Assembly: GCA_001567275.1 (NCBI GenBank)
Contig: LNBX01000026.1
Span: 128,056 to 192,055, forward strand
DNA length: 64,000 nucleotides
Direction of reading: 5' to 3'
From: Bacteroidetes bacterium OLB10
GTDB taxonomy: Bacteria; Bacteroidota; Bacteroidia; AKYH767-A; OLB10
Shown here one piece after another: positions 8,037 through 18,415 of this stretch. The notes under the pieces were generated by a model, which worked only from the letters and a program-made list of their open reading frames with translations, had not been told where the DNA came from and ran no database searches. Within the stretch, counting starts at the first letter, position 1. Every line of letters begins with the position of its first letter. Position numbers and translations under genes: made by a program.

Positions 8037-10343
8037 TCAGAATGGATAACCTATACCGAAGTTTGAAATCAGACTTCTGAATTTAAGATTATCAACCACT
8101 ACATTCTCTCCATTTCCATACTGCGGGTCAACAATCGGTACACCAATATCTAAGCGGAAAATAAAGAAAGTAAAGTCGAACCTGAAACCAAAACCACTGC
8201 CAACAGCCAATTGCTTATAAAAACGATTGATTTCAAATTCAGCATTTGGACGTGATGCATCTTTATTTCGCAGCCAGATATTTCCTGCATCCACAAAAAA
8301 TGCTCCTTTTAAAATTTTAAGTATATCGAAACGATATTCAACGTTACCGTTTAATTTAATATCACCTGTCCGCTCAAAGTTATTTACACTGTTAAAATTC
8401 CCGGGCCCAACATTTCGTGCTCTGAATGCCCGCAAATCATTGGAACCTCCTGCATAAAAACTTTTCTCAAAAGGCATTATTTTCGAATTTCCATAAGCAA
8501 TTCCTATCCCACCTGCAATCCGATAGACAATGGTGTTATGTTCATTCAGTGTCTGATAAAGTCTGAAATCAACATCGGGTCTGAAATATTGTGCAAAATT
8601 CTTTTTCAGCACCTGATACCTGCCCTGATCATCTTTAGGCGATTTATTCATACTGCTGAATAACTGCAATGTATTGCCTGCAAACTCCACATTGCCTCTG
8701 AAGAAAACAAAATTTTTAATTTCATTCAACCGCTGATTATTAAATATAAAACTATACCTGCCATTGGTGATAAGGTGATTCTGATAACTGCTGAACAAAA
8801 CAGGATCGTTCAGGTTGCGCAAGGCTGCTTCAAAAGCAGGACTGAGTTTTACGTTCACAAAATTTACCTGAAAAGGTGTGGCTATATGCTTTATATATCT
8901 CCCGTTTCTCCATTCCACTCCTGCAGAAAAATCAAGAATGGAGCGATTGAACTCCGGGCGATTCTGAATATTGTAATTGGTGGAGAATACCGTTATCGGA
9001 TTCGCTGTTTTTCGCTTGAATAATTTTTGAAGTGCGCCAATTGCTTTTGGCAAATGGATGGAACTCTCCACTCCCAGCTCATACGTATTGAACAGCACCA
9101 ATATTTTTCTTTCATCTTCGGTAGTGAAGTTTTTCTGCGATTCAAGTGCACCACGCAATTTCAACTCGAACATTTCTGCTCCTCTGAAAACATTTCTGTT
9201 TCTGTAAGCAAAGTTTCCGGCAACTCCTAAGTTACCGCCATTGTTGGTGCCTTCAAACTCTGTAACGTACTCCTGCTTTGAAGATGATCCGAGATTAACA
9301 AAACAATCGAGAAGATTACTGTCAGGATAAGTAAGCTCGTAATTAATATTAACAAAACGATATAATCCGAGCAAGTTTAAGCTCTTGTATGTATAATCTG
9401 AAGCTATTTGTCTGAACAAACTTCCCTGTCTGAAATAGGTGTGATTGGCAATAACTTCAGGCCTGACAGGTAGTTTGGAGTTTCTATCTTTCAGAAAAAT
9501 ATATCCTTTGTAATATACACTGTCGAAATTTTGTATAACCGATTCAACCCTCATTGGATCATAATCAGGATTAAAAATTATTCTGTTGAGATAAAATTTT
9601 CTGTGAGGAATAAACTGAGGGCTTTCTCCTGATGAGTCTGAACTTTCTGCCATACTCACATCCTGAAATACTGCAAGATTATGTGTAGTATCGGAAGTAT
9701 AAACTCTGTAACTGATATACTGAGGTGAAAACTGATAGTACCCCCTGTTTCTTAATAACTGAGATAACCGCTCCCTGTCACCCTGCAAAATACTTTCACG
9801 GTAAATGATTCCGGTTTTAAGTTTTGTTCCACTCGTATCCAACCTTACCAGTGAATCCAGATTGCTGTCTGCAGTTTCACGCACCACTTTTGTGATGTAA
9901 GAAGGTTCATTGGCTTTGATGATATACTTCACAGTAGCCTTCTTCTTACGATAAATGGTGGTATCATTTACCTCAGCTCTGAAATAACCATTCTTCGCCA
10001 TATACTGCTTGATCTGTGATGACGACTTATTGGTAAACAAAGTGTCGAGCAACACAGGCTCTTCACCAACAGTATTCTTCAGCCAGTTTTTAAATTTATT
10101 GGGCTTACCTCTGTTGCCAATGCTGTAAACGGTAAGATGAAATCTGAATACTCCTAAAATTCGTCTGTTGGCTTTTTGTTTTATGATTGCTTTGATACCA
10201 TCCTTGAGTTCAGGTTTGTCGGTAATCACTACGTTTCTGTCCAATAAATATTGATCTTTGTCCAGTTGCTTGTAGGGACTACATGCACTGAAAATAAGAA
10301 TGAATAAAATGATTAAGTGATGTCCTGCTTTTGAGTTATTCAT
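8037..10343 (-). CDS. BamA/TamA-family outer-membrane protein (lipoprotein)
   Basis: This 768-residue protein has an N-terminal signal with a lipobox ending FSAC (about residue 21). POTRA-like stretches with conserved glycine/tyrosine blocks follow to about residue 350, and the last ~370 residues form a surface-antigen beta-barrel with the signature FYAGGSNDLRAFRARNVGPG. This matches the TamA/BamA-like, lipidated Omp85 proteins of Bacteroidota rather than the essential BamA, which lacks a lipobox. Its role is insertion or transport across the outer membrane; the cargo is not evident. It is convergent with the S4 gene (6 bp gap) and divergent from the methylase gene. Confidence 0.88.
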   Translation of the reverse strand: MNNSKAGHHLIILFILIFSACSPYKQLDKDQYLLDRNVVITDKPELKDGIKAIIKQKANRRILGVFRFHLTVYSIGNRGKPNKFKNWLKNTVGEEPVLLDTLFTNKSSSQIKQYMAKNGYFRAEVNDTTIYRKKKATVKYIIKANEPSYITKVVRETADSNLDSLVRLDTSGTKLKTGIIYRESILQGDRERLSQLLRNRGYYQFSPQYISYRVYTSDTTHNLAVFQDVSMAESSDSSGESPQFIPHRKFYLNRIIFNPDYDPMRVESVIQNFDSVYYKGYIFLKDRNSKLPVRPEVIANHTYFRQGSLFRQIASDYTYKSLNLLGLYRFVNINYELTYPDSNLLDCFVNLGSSSKQEYVTEFEGTNNGGNLGVAGNFAYRNRNVFRGAEMFELKLRGALESQKNFTTEDERKILVLFNTYELGVESSIHLPKAIGALQKLFKRKTANPITVFSTNYNIQNRPEFNRSILDFSAGVEWRNGRYIKHIATPFQVNFVNVKLSPAFEAALRNLNDPVLFSSYQNHLITNGRYSFIFNNQRLNEIKNFVFFRGNVEFAGNTLQLFSSMNKSPKDDQGRYQVLKKNFAQYFRPDVDFRLYQTLNEHNTIVYRIAGGIGIAYGNSKIMPFEKSFYAGGSNDLRAFRARNVGPGNFNSVNNFERTGDIKLNGNVEYRFDILKILKGAFFVDAGNIWLRNKDASRPNAEFEINRFYKQLAVGSGFGFRFDFTFFIFRLDIGVPIVDPQYGNGENVVVDNLKFRSLISNFGIGYPF

Positions 10344-10414
10344 TACCTTTCGAGCGGGGTTAAAAATAAGACTTCTGCAGCATTTAAAAAGTTATTAAAT
10401 TATCAAAGACAAGA

Positions 10415-11179
10415 ATGTTATCAGCATCGCACATCAAACAAATAAAGGCTTTAAAAGAACGCAGCGCTCGCAGAGAGAGATATCAGTTTGTTGTTGAAGG
10501 TGAGAAAATGTTTCATGAACTCATTCAGTCATCATTTAAGGCAGAGGCAGTTTATGCACTGGAGCAATGGGCCGTCAGTTTATCATCGGAAATACGTCAG
10601 TCATTAGGCAATAAACTCATCCTCATCAGCGAAAAAGAACTTGAAAGAATATCATCACTCAAACAACCCAACAAAGTATTAGCTGTTGTCAATATGCCTC
10701 AACTTGAGGTGTCGGAAATAGCGTTCAACGATGTTATTCTTGCTTTTGAAGACATCAGCGATCCCGGAAACCTGGGCAGCATCATTCGCATTGCCGACTG
10801 GTTTGGCATCCGCCAAATTGTTTGTTCCACTCATTCGGTTGATTGTTACAATCCCAAAACCATCCAGGCTACCATGGGCTCTGTATTCAGGGTAAAAATA
10901 TTTTATACTGATTTAAAGGAATGGATTCAGCAACATCAGTCGCAGGCAACTTTCTATGCAACACATCTTTCAGGAAAATCTGTTTACACGGTTTCCAAAA
11001 AAATTCCTTCAGTAATACTTTTCGGAAATGAGTCGAGAGGTGTATCGGACGATTTGAATAATCTTATTCAAAATGCTGTTTCAATTCCTTCATTTCATCA
11101 GACTGATGTTAGCAGTGCAGAGTCGCTGAACATTGCCATGTCGGCAGCCATTTTCTGCAATGAATGGCGCAGACCCTGA
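10415..11179 (+). CDS. SPOUT-family RNA 2'-O-methyltransferase
   Basis: This 254-residue protein has the three SpoU/TrmH blocks: motif 1 EDISDPGNLGS (about residues 112-122), motif 2 FGNESRGVS (203-211) and motif 3 ESLNIAMSAAI (236-246). The N-terminal ~100 residues form an RNA-binding substrate domain. It should methylate a ribose in rRNA or tRNA using S-adenosylmethionine. It resembles the TrmH/RsmE-independent SpoU paralogues found with a separate RlmB in Bacteroidota, and a second family member is present at 62094-62837. Which nucleotide it methylates is not apparent. Confidence 0.9.
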   Translation: MLSASHIKQIKALKERSARRERYQFVVEGEKMFHELIQSSFKAEAVYALEQWAVSLSSEIRQSLGNKLILISEKELERISSLKQPNKVLAVVNMPQLEVSEIAFNDVILAFEDISDPGNLGSIIRIADWFGIRQIVCSTHSVDCYNPKTIQATMGSVFRVKIFYTDLKEWIQQHQSQATFYATHLSGKSVYTVSKKIPSVILFGNESRGVSDDLNNLIQNAVSIPSFHQTDVSSAESLNIAMSAAIFCNEWRRP

Positions 11180-11181
11180 AA

Positions 11182-11892
11182 TTAAAAGTTAGGCTTGAGC
11201 AGATATTTGCTGTAGAAGGCATCAATATGTTCGGTAGCTTCTTCTGCTTTGTCTGCAATCTTAAACAGTGATAAATCTTCGGGCGAAATATTTCCTTCCT
11301 CCACCATTACTGTTTGTATCCATTCAAACAGTTTTCCCCAATAATTTTTTCCCATCAGCACAATCGGAAAGCGACCAATTTTCTTTGTTTGAATGAGTGT
11401 AAGTGCTTCAAAAAATTCGTCCAATGTTCCAAAACCTCCCGGCAGAACCACAAACCCCTGAGCATATTTCATAAACATTACTTTACGCACAAAAAAGTAG
11501 TTGAAGATGATATTTTTGTCGTGATCCACATAAGGATTTGACGTTTGCTCAAAAGGAAGTCTGATGTTGAGTCCTACAGATTTTCCTCCTGCACGTTGTG
11601 CTCCTTTGTTTCCGGCTTCCATAATTCCGGGTCCTCCTCCGGTGATGATACCGTAGCCCGATTGCGTAAGCTGATACGCAATTTCTTCGGCAAGTTTGTA
11701 GTATGGCGAACCGAGTTTGGTACGGGCAGAGCCAAATATGGAAACACAGGGGCCGATGCGACCCATTTTTTCAAAGCCTTCTACAAACTCACTCATAATT
11801 TTAAATATCTGCCAGGTGTCCTGTGTTTTTATTTCCTGCCAGTCTTTATCGGTAAAGGCTTTCCTGATTTTTGCTTCTTCAGATGCTGTCAT
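11182..11892 (-). CDS. LOG-family Rossmann-fold protein (TIGR00730 type)
   Basis: This 236-residue protein carries GGGPGIMEA (residues 85-93) and PGGFGTLDEFFE (151-162), the two signature blocks of the LOG family of nucleoside 5'-monophosphate phosphoribohydrolases, often mislabelled lysine decarboxylases. The N-terminal extension EIKTQDTWQIFKIMSEF is typical of Bacteroidota members. It is convergent with the methylase and needs no signal peptide, so it is cytoplasmic. The biochemical role in non-plant bacteria is only partly known; cytokinin-like nucleotides are the tested substrates elsewhere. Confidence 0.88.
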   Translation of the reverse strand: MTASEEAKIRKAFTDKDWQEIKTQDTWQIFKIMSEFVEGFEKMGRIGPCVSIFGSARTKLGSPYYKLAEEIAYQLTQSGYGIITGGGPGIMEAGNKGAQRAGGKSVGLNIRLPFEQTSNPYVDHDKNIIFNYFFVRKVMFMKYAQGFVVLPGGFGTLDEFFEALTLIQTKKIGRFPIVLMGKNYWGKLFEWIQTVMVEEGNISPEDLSLFKIADKAEEATEHIDAFYSKYLLKPNF

Positions 11893-12035
11893 TCAAATAT
11901 ATTTAATTGCCTGATGCTTTGCAATGCACCACATGCAATATTACTACGACTGAATATTTTTACGGTAAAGGTTTATAAAAGTTTTACAGTACGAAAGTTT
12001 ATTTTCTGAATACTATCGTACTTACTTCTTTGTTT

Positions 12036-12055
12036 ATCAAAGCAGGAGCTTTGAT
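12036..12055 (-). terminator. Hairpin downstream of the sdh operon
   Basis: A perfect 8-bp stem (ATCAAAGC / GCTTTGAT) with a 4-nt loop sits 17 bp after the sdhB stop on the minus strand. No strong U-run follows, so it is a weaker terminator candidate or mRNA 3' stabiliser. Confidence 0.4.
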
Positions 12056-12071
12056 GAATAAATAGCAATAT

Positions 12072-12815
12072 TTACTTAGCTATTTTAGCAGAGAGATATT
12101 CCCTGTTCAGGCGGGCAATATTCTCTACAGAAATATTTTTAGGACATTCCGCTTCGCAAGCTCCCGTATTGGTGCAACTTCCAAAACCTTCTTCGTCCAT
12201 CTGGTTCACCATACTGATAACTCGTTCATGACGTTCAACCTGACCCTGAGGAAGCAATGCTAATTGCGAAACCTTGGCTGATACAAACAACATTGCAGAT
12301 GAATTTTTACATGCTGCCACACATGCACCGCAACCTATACATGCTGCCGACTCAAAAGCCAGGTCAGCATCAGTTTTTGGAATCAAAATGCTGTTGGCGT
12401 CCTGTGCATTACCTGTGTTCACAGAAACAAATCCTCCTGCCGCCATGATGCGGTCAAAAGATGAACGGTCAACAGCCAGATCTTTTATAACCGGAAATGC
12501 TGCTGCTCTCCAGGGCTCCACTACAATGGTGTCGCCATCTTTGAATGAACGCATGTGCAACTGACAGGTAGTTACTCCCTGCAATGGTCCATGCGGACGA
12601 CCATTGATATACATACTGCACATTCCACAAATACCCTCGCGGCAATCGTGATCGAATGCAATCGGCTCCTTTCCTTCTGTTATCAGGTCTTCGTTCAGCA
12701 CGTCAAACATTTCAAGAAACGACATGTCTGCCGACACATCCTTTACATGATAGGTTTCAAATCTTCCGCGTTCTTTACTGTTTTTCTGTCTCCAGACTTT
12801 GAGCGTTATATTCAT
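12072..12815 (-). CDS. sdhB: Succinate dehydrogenase/fumarate reductase iron-sulfur subunit
   Basis: This 247-residue protein links the flavoprotein to the membrane subunit through three iron-sulfur clusters. The 2Fe-2S ligands are C58, C63, C66 and C84 (CREGICGMC, then TTC). The 4Fe-4S ligands lie in [11 protein letters not shown] (C159, C162, C165, C169). C214, C220 and C224 ([11 protein letters not shown]) contribute the 3Fe-4S set. Length and order are normal. It is last in a minus-strand operon with the membrane and flavoprotein subunits, with 33 bp between it and sdhA. The complex may run either way (succinate oxidation or fumarate reduction), as in other menaquinone-dependent Bacteroidota. 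Confidence 0.95.
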   Translation of the reverse strand: MNITLKVWRQKNSKERGRFETYHVKDVSADMSFLEMFDVLNEDLITEGKEPIAFDHDCREGICGMCSMYINGRPHGPLQGVTTCQLHMRSFKDGDTIVVEPWRAAAFPVIKDLAVDRSSFDRIMAAGGFVSVNTGNAQDANSILIPKTDADLAFESAACIGCGACVAACKNSSAMLFVSAKVSQLALLPQGQVERHERVISMVNQMDEEGFGSCTNTGACEAECPKNISVENIARLNREYLSAKIAK

Positions 12816-12848
12816 GATTCAGAATTTTATCAGTTCAATAATTAATTT

Positions 12849-14858
12849 TTATTTATAGCTGCGCTGAGCTATTTTAATGTATTCAAATTTCAACTCTTCT
12901 TTATGCATCGTCCACTGGTTGTCACCGGTTCTCTCCCATGCCGATACGAAAGCAAAGTTTTCATCATCACGTTTTGCTTCGCCTTCTTCAGTCTGATATT
13001 CCTCACGGAAGTGACCTCCGCATGATTCATTTCTCTGCAGTGCATCCATACACATCAGTTCTCCAAGTTCAAGAAAATCCGCCACACGACCTGCTTTTTC
13101 AAGTTCGGGATTAAATTCGTTTTGCTCACCTGGAATGCGCACATCAGCCCAGAATTGTTTTCTCAGTTCCTGAATTTCGGTGATGGCTTCTTTCAGCCCT
13201 GATGCATTTCGTGCCATACCGCATTTCTCCCACATAATTTTTCCGAGCTTTTTATGGAAGTGGTCAACTGATTTTGTTCCTTTCACATTCATCAGTTTAT
13301 TCAACTTTTCTTTCACTCCGTTTTCTGCTTCCACAAATGCTTCATGGTCGGTGCTGATGGCTTTGGTGCCAATTTCATGGCTCAGGTAGTCGCCAATGGT
13401 ATAAGGAATCACAAAATATCCATCAGCCAGTCCCTGCATAAGAGCAGATGCTCCAAGTCTGTTGGCGCCATGGTCGCTGAAATTGGCTTCGCCAAGTGCG
13501 TAAAGGCCGGGTACGGTGGTCATCAGATTATAGTCAACCCACAGCCCGCCCATGGTATAATGCACAGCAGGATAAATCATCATCGGATTATGATAAGGAT
13601 CCACTCCGGTAATCTGTTTGTACATGTCGAACAGGTTACCATATTTTTCTTTCACCACTTCTTTTCCCAAATCAAACAACTGCTGCTCAGTTGGATTTTC
13701 AATACCATGTTTGGTAGCTTCCATCTGACCATATTTATATCTGAGATTATAGGCAAAATCAAGGAACACCGCTTCGCCTGTGGCATTTACACCAAAGCCT
13801 GCATCGCAGCGTTCTTTGGCAGCACGCGAAGCCACATCACGTGGCACCAGATTTCCGTAAGCAGGATATCTGCGTTCCAGATAATAATCTCTGTCGTCAG
13901 GTTTTATATCATTCGGATTTAATTTTCCTGCTCTGATAGCTTCTGCATCTTCTTTTTTCTTGGGCACCCATATACGTCCGTCATTGCGCAGCGACTCACT
14001 CATCAGCGTAAGTTTAGACTGATGATCGCCTGAAACAGGAATACAGGTAGGATGTATCTGTGTGTAACATGGATTGCCGAAAAAGGCTCCTTTTTTGTGT
14101 GCTTTCCATGCAGCAGTAACATTGCTGCCCATGGCATTGGTTGAAAGATAATAAACATTGCCATAACCGCCACTGCACAACAACACGGCATGGCCGAAGT
14201 GACGCTCTAATTCTCCTGTGATTAGATTACGTGCTATAATTCCGCGGCATTTGCCATCAATGTTTACGATATCGAGCATTTCGTGGCGAGCATACATTTT
14301 AATGGCACCTGTTCCCACCTGACGCATCAGAGCGCTGTAAGCACCCAGCAGCAACTGCTGACCGGTTTGTCCGGCTGCATAAAAAGTACGTTGCACAAGC
14401 ACTCCTCCGAATGAACGGTTGCTCAGCAATCCGCCATATTCACGAGCAAAAGGCACACCCTGTGCCACGCACTGGTCAATGATGTTACCGCTTACTTCGG
14501 CAAGGCGGTGTGTGTTGGCTTCGCGCGAACGGTAATCGCCACCTTTTACGGTATCATAAAACAAACGGTAAACTGAGTCACCATCGTTCTGATAATTTTT
14601 TGCTGCATTGATTCCACCCTGAGCAGCTATGCTGTGTGCTCTGCGAGCCGAATCCTGAAAGCAAAATACTTTTACCTTGTAGCCCAACTCAGCAAGAGTG
14701 GCTGCTGCTGATGCTCCTGCCAGTCCTGATCCCACAACAATTACTTCGAGATGTCTTTTGTTGGCAGGATTTACTAAGTGTACTGTGGAACGATATTTCG
14801 ACCATTTTTCTGCCATATGCCCCTCGGGGATATGTGCGTCAAGTTTGGATGATGTCAT
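12849..14858 (-). CDS. sdhA: Succinate dehydrogenase/fumarate reductase flavoprotein subunit
   Basis: This 669-residue protein carries an N-terminal FAD site ([17 protein letters not shown]), the [11 protein letters not shown] block that includes the covalent flavin histidine region (the FAD-linked histidine is the H in RAHSIAAQ), and the substrate-site segment [10 protein letters not shown]. The C-terminal part binds the iron-sulfur subunit. The length of about 670 matches the Bacteroidota/epsilonproteobacterial type rather than the shorter proteobacterial SdhA. It sits 14 bp after sdhC and 33 bp before sdhB in a single operon. Catalytic direction is not fixed by sequence. Confidence 0.95.
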   Translation of the reverse strand: MTSSKLDAHIPEGHMAEKWSKYRSTVHLVNPANKRHLEVIVVGSGLAGASAAATLAELGYKVKVFCFQDSARRAHSIAAQGGINAAKNYQNDGDSVYRLFYDTVKGGDYRSREANTHRLAEVSGNIIDQCVAQGVPFAREYGGLLSNRSFGGVLVQRTFYAAGQTGQQLLLGAYSALMRQVGTGAIKMYARHEMLDIVNIDGKCRGIIARNLITGELERHFGHAVLLCSGGYGNVYYLSTNAMGSNVTAAWKAHKKGAFFGNPCYTQIHPTCIPVSGDHQSKLTLMSESLRNDGRIWVPKKKEDAEAIRAGKLNPNDIKPDDRDYYLERRYPAYGNLVPRDVASRAAKERCDAGFGVNATGEAVFLDFAYNLRYKYGQMEATKHGIENPTEQQLFDLGKEVVKEKYGNLFDMYKQITGVDPYHNPMMIYPAVHYTMGGLWVDYNLMTTVPGLYALGEANFSDHGANRLGASALMQGLADGYFVIPYTIGDYLSHEIGTKAISTDHEAFVEAENGVKEKLNKLMNVKGTKSVDHFHKKLGKIMWEKCGMARNASGLKEAITEIQELRKQFWADVRIPGEQNEFNPELEKAGRVADFLELGELMCMDALQRNESCGGHFREEYQTEEGEAKRDDENFAFVSAWERTGDNQWTMHKEELKFEYIKIAQRSYK

Positions 14859-14872
14859 ATTCTTAATTCGAA

Positions 14873-15661
14873 TTATTGATTAAAATAAAAATAAAGTGGC
14901 ATGGCTGCAAAACTTGCAGGAATGATGATTGCAAATATCCATGTGCCTATACTCTGGAAAATATTGTTGTATCTTCTGTTGTTCAAACCGAGTGACTGAA
15001 ATCCACTTCGGAAACCATGATACAGGTGAAATGAAACTGCACCCATGCACACCACATAAAACAACACCCACCACAGTTGCTTGAATTCTTCTTTCACTTC
15101 TTTGTACAGATCTTTTACAATCACATATTTATAGTCGCCTGCAAGCATTTCTTCCATTTTGCTTCCCATTTTAAAATCAGGCCCCATATCTTTTGCTTCA
15201 GTCATTTTGCCTGTAGCCAGTTCGGTTTTGTAAAGTGTGTAAGGTGTGTGACCGAATTTGTAGTTATACCAGAAATCGTGCATGTGAACAACAATAAACA
15301 CCAGCAGAATAGTTCCTAAGATTCCCATATTGCGCGATGCCCATTTGCTGTTGGCATTTCCGTCATACTTTGCATACCTCACCGGACGAGCTTTTCTGTT
15401 TTCAAATTCAATCATCAAACCTCTGATGGCATGAATGATGATGGTGAGATACAAAATATACGAAATGGTTTTGATAAACGGATTGGTAGTCATCAGCACT
15501 GCATATTTATTAAATGCCAGTCCGCTGTCGGCTTTAAACAACTGAAAATTTCCGGCAACATGCACTACCAGAAACAAACAGATAAACAATCCTGTCACTG
15601 CCATAATCACTTTTTTGCCGATAGATGAACTGAACAGGCTTAGAAAATTATTTGAAGACAT
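14873..15661 (-). CDS. sdhC: Succinate dehydrogenase cytochrome b558 subunit
   Basis: This 262-residue membrane anchor has five predicted membrane helices and binds haem b. Histidines in [22 protein letters not shown] and SFHLYHGF are the likely axial ligands of two haems, as in the single-subunit di-haem b558 type. An unusually long soluble loop, about residues 134-195, lies between helices three and four. It carries electrons between quinone and the iron-sulfur subunit. It is the first gene of the operon and a good promoter lies upstream. Confidence 0.93.
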   Translation of the reverse strand: MSSNNFLSLFSSSIGKKVIMAVTGLFICLFLVVHVAGNFQLFKADSGLAFNKYAVLMTTNPFIKTISYILYLTIIIHAIRGLMIEFENRKARPVRYAKYDGNANSKWASRNMGILGTILLVFIVVHMHDFWYNYKFGHTPYTLYKTELATGKMTEAKDMGPDFKMGSKMEEMLAGDYKYVIVKDLYKEVKEEFKQLWWVLFYVVCMGAVSFHLYHGFRSGFQSLGLNNRRYNNIFQSIGTWIFAIIIPASFAAMPLYFYFNQ

Positions 15662-15695
15662 ATTAAATCTTTTTATAGTGTTTTAAAAGAATGCA

Positions 15696-15726
15696 CAAAA
15701 GTATGTTTTACAATTACCAAATGCAA
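15696..15726 (-). promoter_or_regulatory. Promoter for sdhCAB
   Basis: On the minus strand TACTTTTG (15696-15703) matches TAnnTTTG and a TTG lies 20 nt upstream (15724-15726), the usual Bacteroidota spacing. The box starts 42 nt from the sdhC ATG. Confidence 0.65.
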
Positions 15727-15807
15727 TTTGACTGCTGACACATGTTTTCAACATGATTTGTTTTTGAAAAATCAGGTGGCCTGTTTTAATTTTTAATTGT
15801 CTATTTA

Positions 15808-15815
15808 TATATTTG
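15808..15815 (+). promoter_or_regulatory. -7 box for the small membrane peptide gene
   Basis: TATATTTG matches the Bacteroidota -7 element perfectly and ends 19 nt before the ATG at 15835. The upstream -33 is not obvious. Confidence 0.5.
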
Positions 15816-15834
15816 TCAAAAATTTCAGATTATT

Positions 15835-15966
15835 ATGAGTCACGGACACGAGCATCACGAAGAAAAAGGTCATATATTTTTCTACAAAGGAGCAACAGGT
15901 GTTTTCACTGCCTTCTGGATACTTATGGTTCTTACTTTTATTACACTCCTGGTTTATTTAGGATAA
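15835..15966 (+). CDS. 43-residue histidine-rich membrane peptide
   Basis: A short frame encodes a 43-residue protein beginning MSHGHEHHEEKGH and ending in one strongly hydrophobic helix of about 22 residues (FTAFWILMVLTFITLLVYL). Composition, the preceding -7 box and codon bias suggest a real gene, but I recognise no family. Its place between sdhC and the transketolase, with histidine-rich N-terminus on the membrane edge, invites comparison with small respiratory-complex subunits or metal-handling peptides; that is only a guess. Confidence 0.55.
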   Translation: MSHGHEHHEEKGHIFFYKGATGVFTAFWILMVLTFITLLVYLG

Positions 15967-16154
15967 AATCAGTGTAATCCATTCATTTGAAAGAGCGTAT
16001 GCTGCATGCAGTTTACGTTTGAATTGTTTTGTCCTGCATTTAGATAAACTGAACAGGTTTTTTTATCGCCTGTTAATTCACATTTTTTATTGTTAAAAAC
16101 TTCGTGGCTGAGGCTGCTGCTTTTTAACGACTTTTGGAGCTTGAAAAAATAATT

Positions 16155-16997
16155 ATGACAACCGATCAGCTTCAGAAAATTACATCACAGGTAAGACGTG
16201 ATATTGTGCGAATGGTACATGCCCATCAAAGTGGTCATCCGGGAGGTTCTTTGGGATGTGCCGATTTTGTTACTACCTTATATTTTAATGTTATGCATCA
16301 TCAGCCTTCTCCGTTTTCGATGGATGGCAATGGCGAAGATTTATTTTTTCTTTCCAACGGACATATCTCTCCATTATGGTACAGCGTGCTTGCTCGAAGC
16401 GGTTATTTTCCGGTGAGTGAGCTGGCAACTTTCAGGGCTATCAATTCAAGATTGCAGGGCCACCCTACTACGCATGAGGGGTTGCCCGGTGTAAGAGTGG
16501 CATCAGGCTCTTTAGGACAGGGACTGAGTGTGGCTGTAGGTGCTGCACTTACCAAAAAATTAAATGGCGATAAGTCCATTGTATATTCTTTGCATGGTGA
16601 CGGTGAGTTGCAGGAAGGTCAAAACTGGGAAGCCATTATGTTTGCCGCTGCTAAAAAAGTGGACAACCTCATTGCCACTGTTGATCATAACAACCAGCAG
16701 ATTGACGGAACCGTTCAGGATGTGCTTAGCCTCGGTGATTTGCGTGCCAAGTGGGAAGCTTTCGGTTGGGATGTACTGCAGATGAATGGCAACAACACCG
16801 AAGAAATTATTCAGACACTGAAAAAAGCAAAAGAACATACAGGAAAAGGAAAACCTGTCGTTATTCTGATGACAACGGTTATGGGTTATGGTGTTGACTT
16901 TATGATGAACTCACACAAATGGCATGGTGTGGCACCTAACGATGAACAACTGAAAAAAGCACTGGAGCAATTGCCTGAAACGTTAGGCGATTATTAA
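16155..16997 (+). CDS. Transketolase, N-terminal (TPP-binding) subunit
   Basis: This 280-residue protein equals the first half of transketolase. It contains the HQSGHPGGSL and thiamine-diphosphate motif GDGELQEGQNWEA (GDG at about residues 148-150) with DHNN about 30 residues on, which binds Mg and the cofactor. It should transfer two-carbon units in the non-oxidative pentose phosphate pathway only with its partner at 18416-19381, since the pyrimidine-binding domain is in that gene. I chose the ATG at 16155; an upstream TTG at 16134 would add seven residues. The VWA gene begins 17 bp after the stop. Confidence 0.93.
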   Translation: MTTDQLQKITSQVRRDIVRMVHAHQSGHPGGSLGCADFVTTLYFNVMHHQPSPFSMDGNGEDLFFLSNGHISPLWYSVLARSGYFPVSELATFRAINSRLQGHPTTHEGLPGVRVASGSLGQGLSVAVGAALTKKLNGDKSIVYSLHGDGELQEGQNWEAIMFAAAKKVDNLIATVDHNNQQIDGTVQDVLSLGDLRAKWEAFGWDVLQMNGNNTEEIIQTLKKAKEHTGKGKPVVILMTTVMGYGVDFMMNSHKWHGVAPNDEQLKKALEQLPETLGDY

Positions 16998-17014
16998 ACT
17001 GTCAATTCTCAGAA

Positions 17015-18403
17015 ATGATTTTAAAAAATAAAAACTGTTTTTCAATCATCACTTTCGCGCTGATAAGTTTAACCGGCTTTTCTGCCTTTGCTCAAAAACC
17101 CGAACCACTTCCACTTACCCGTATCGAATTTTTATTTGATGCATCACAGAGTATGTATGCACAGTGGCAGTCGGACACAAGGTTTGAAATTGCCAAAAAG
17201 CTGTTAAGCGAAATGGTTGACAGTCTTGATAAAATCACCAATGTTGAAATGGCGCTTCGGGTGTATGGACATACTAAAAAATTTCCTCCGCAGGATTGTG
17301 ACGACACACGACTCGAAGTTCCTTTCGGAAAAAATACAGCTTATCAGATCAAGAAAAAATTATCTGAAATAAAACCCAGCGGCACTACTCCTATTGCCTA
17401 TTCCCTTGATGCCTGTGGCAAAGATTTTCCTCAAGACCCTGCGCGCAACATTATTATTCTCATCACCGATGGAATTGAAGAATGTAATGGCGACCCCTGT
17501 GCCGTATCGCTCATGCTGCAGAAAAGAGGAATTATACTCAAGCCTTTTGTCATCGGCCTCGGACTTTCCAAAGATTATAAAGACGTTTTTAACTGCGTAG
17601 GAAATTATTTTGATGCTACCGATGAAGCTACTTTCCGTACGGTTTTCAGCGTAGTCATTTCGCAGGCACTCAACAACACCACCGTGCAGGTAAATTTGCT
17701 TGACGAAAAACACCGTGCTACCGAAACCAATGTCAACATGACTTTTTATGATACCTATTCAGGTGCCATCCGTTATAACTTTATTCATACCATGAACAGC
17801 CGCGGTGTGCCCGACACCTTGCTGATAGACCCGCTTGGCACTTACGATATAGTTGTGCACACCATCCCTCCGGTAAGAAAAGACAGCAATAAAATTGTTG
17901 CAGGAAAACATAACATCATCGGCATTGATTGTCCACAAGGCGATTTGTATCTGAAATTTGACGGAATAAGCGATTATAAAAATCTGCAATGTATCGTTCG
18001 CAAAAAAGGACAGTGCCAAACGCTGCACGTTCAGTCATTCAACACTACTACACGATATCTAACAGGAAATTATGATTTGGAAGTGCTTTGCCTGCCGCGT
18101 ATGATTATTGAAGATGTAAATATTGCTCAGAGCAAAACCACCACTGTACAAATTCCCAATCCGGGCATGGCCAACTTTATGATGGTATCACCTGGGTATG
18201 GAAGCGTCTATCACGAAAAAGACAATAAACTTACATGGATTTATAATCTTGACGAAAATGCTACACGCGATAATGTATTGCTGCAACCGGGAAATTACCG
18301 TGTGGTATTCAGACCGAAAAATTCTAAAGAAGCTATTTACACCATCGAAAAATCATTCCGTATTGCATCAGGTTCAGGCACCACCATAAACATCAACAAA
18401 TAG
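17015..18403 (+). CDS. Secreted von Willebrand factor A domain protein
   Basis: This 462-residue exported protein (signal peptide to about residue 27) has a VWA domain with an intact MIDAS site: DASQSM (D42, S44, S46), GTTP near residue 124 and ITDG (D152). After about residue 230 come beta-rich modules with no motif I recognise. VWA domains hold divalent metals and bind proteins or surfaces. The gene sits between the two halves of a split transketolase, 17 bp after one and 12 bp before the other on the same strand, so it is transcribed with them. The cellular partner is unknown, and an exported protein inside this metabolic operon is odd. Confidence 0.8.
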   Translation: MILKNKNCFSIITFALISLTGFSAFAQKPEPLPLTRIEFLFDASQSMYAQWQSDTRFEIAKKLLSEMVDSLDKITNVEMALRVYGHTKKFPPQDCDDTRLEVPFGKNTAYQIKKKLSEIKPSGTTPIAYSLDACGKDFPQDPARNIIILITDGIEECNGDPCAVSLMLQKRGIILKPFVIGLGLSKDYKDVFNCVGNYFDATDEATFRTVFSVVISQALNNTTVQVNLLDEKHRATETNVNMTFYDTYSGAIRYNFIHTMNSRGVPDTLLIDPLGTYDIVVHTIPPVRKDSNKIVAGKHNIIGIDCPQGDLYLKFDGISDYKNLQCIVRKKGQCQTLHVQSFNTTTRYLTGNYDLEVLCLPRMIIEDVNIAQSKTTTVQIPNPGMANFMMVSPGYGSVYHEKDNKLTWIYNLDENATRDNVLLQPGNYRVVFRPKNSKEAIYTIEKSFRIASGSGTTININK

Positions 18404-18415
18404 AAAAAAAGAGAA

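Noticed and set aside
11893-11903. TATATTTG as a promoter for the LOG gene
   Set aside because: It lies about one base from the ATG, too close for a start site upstream of the gene.
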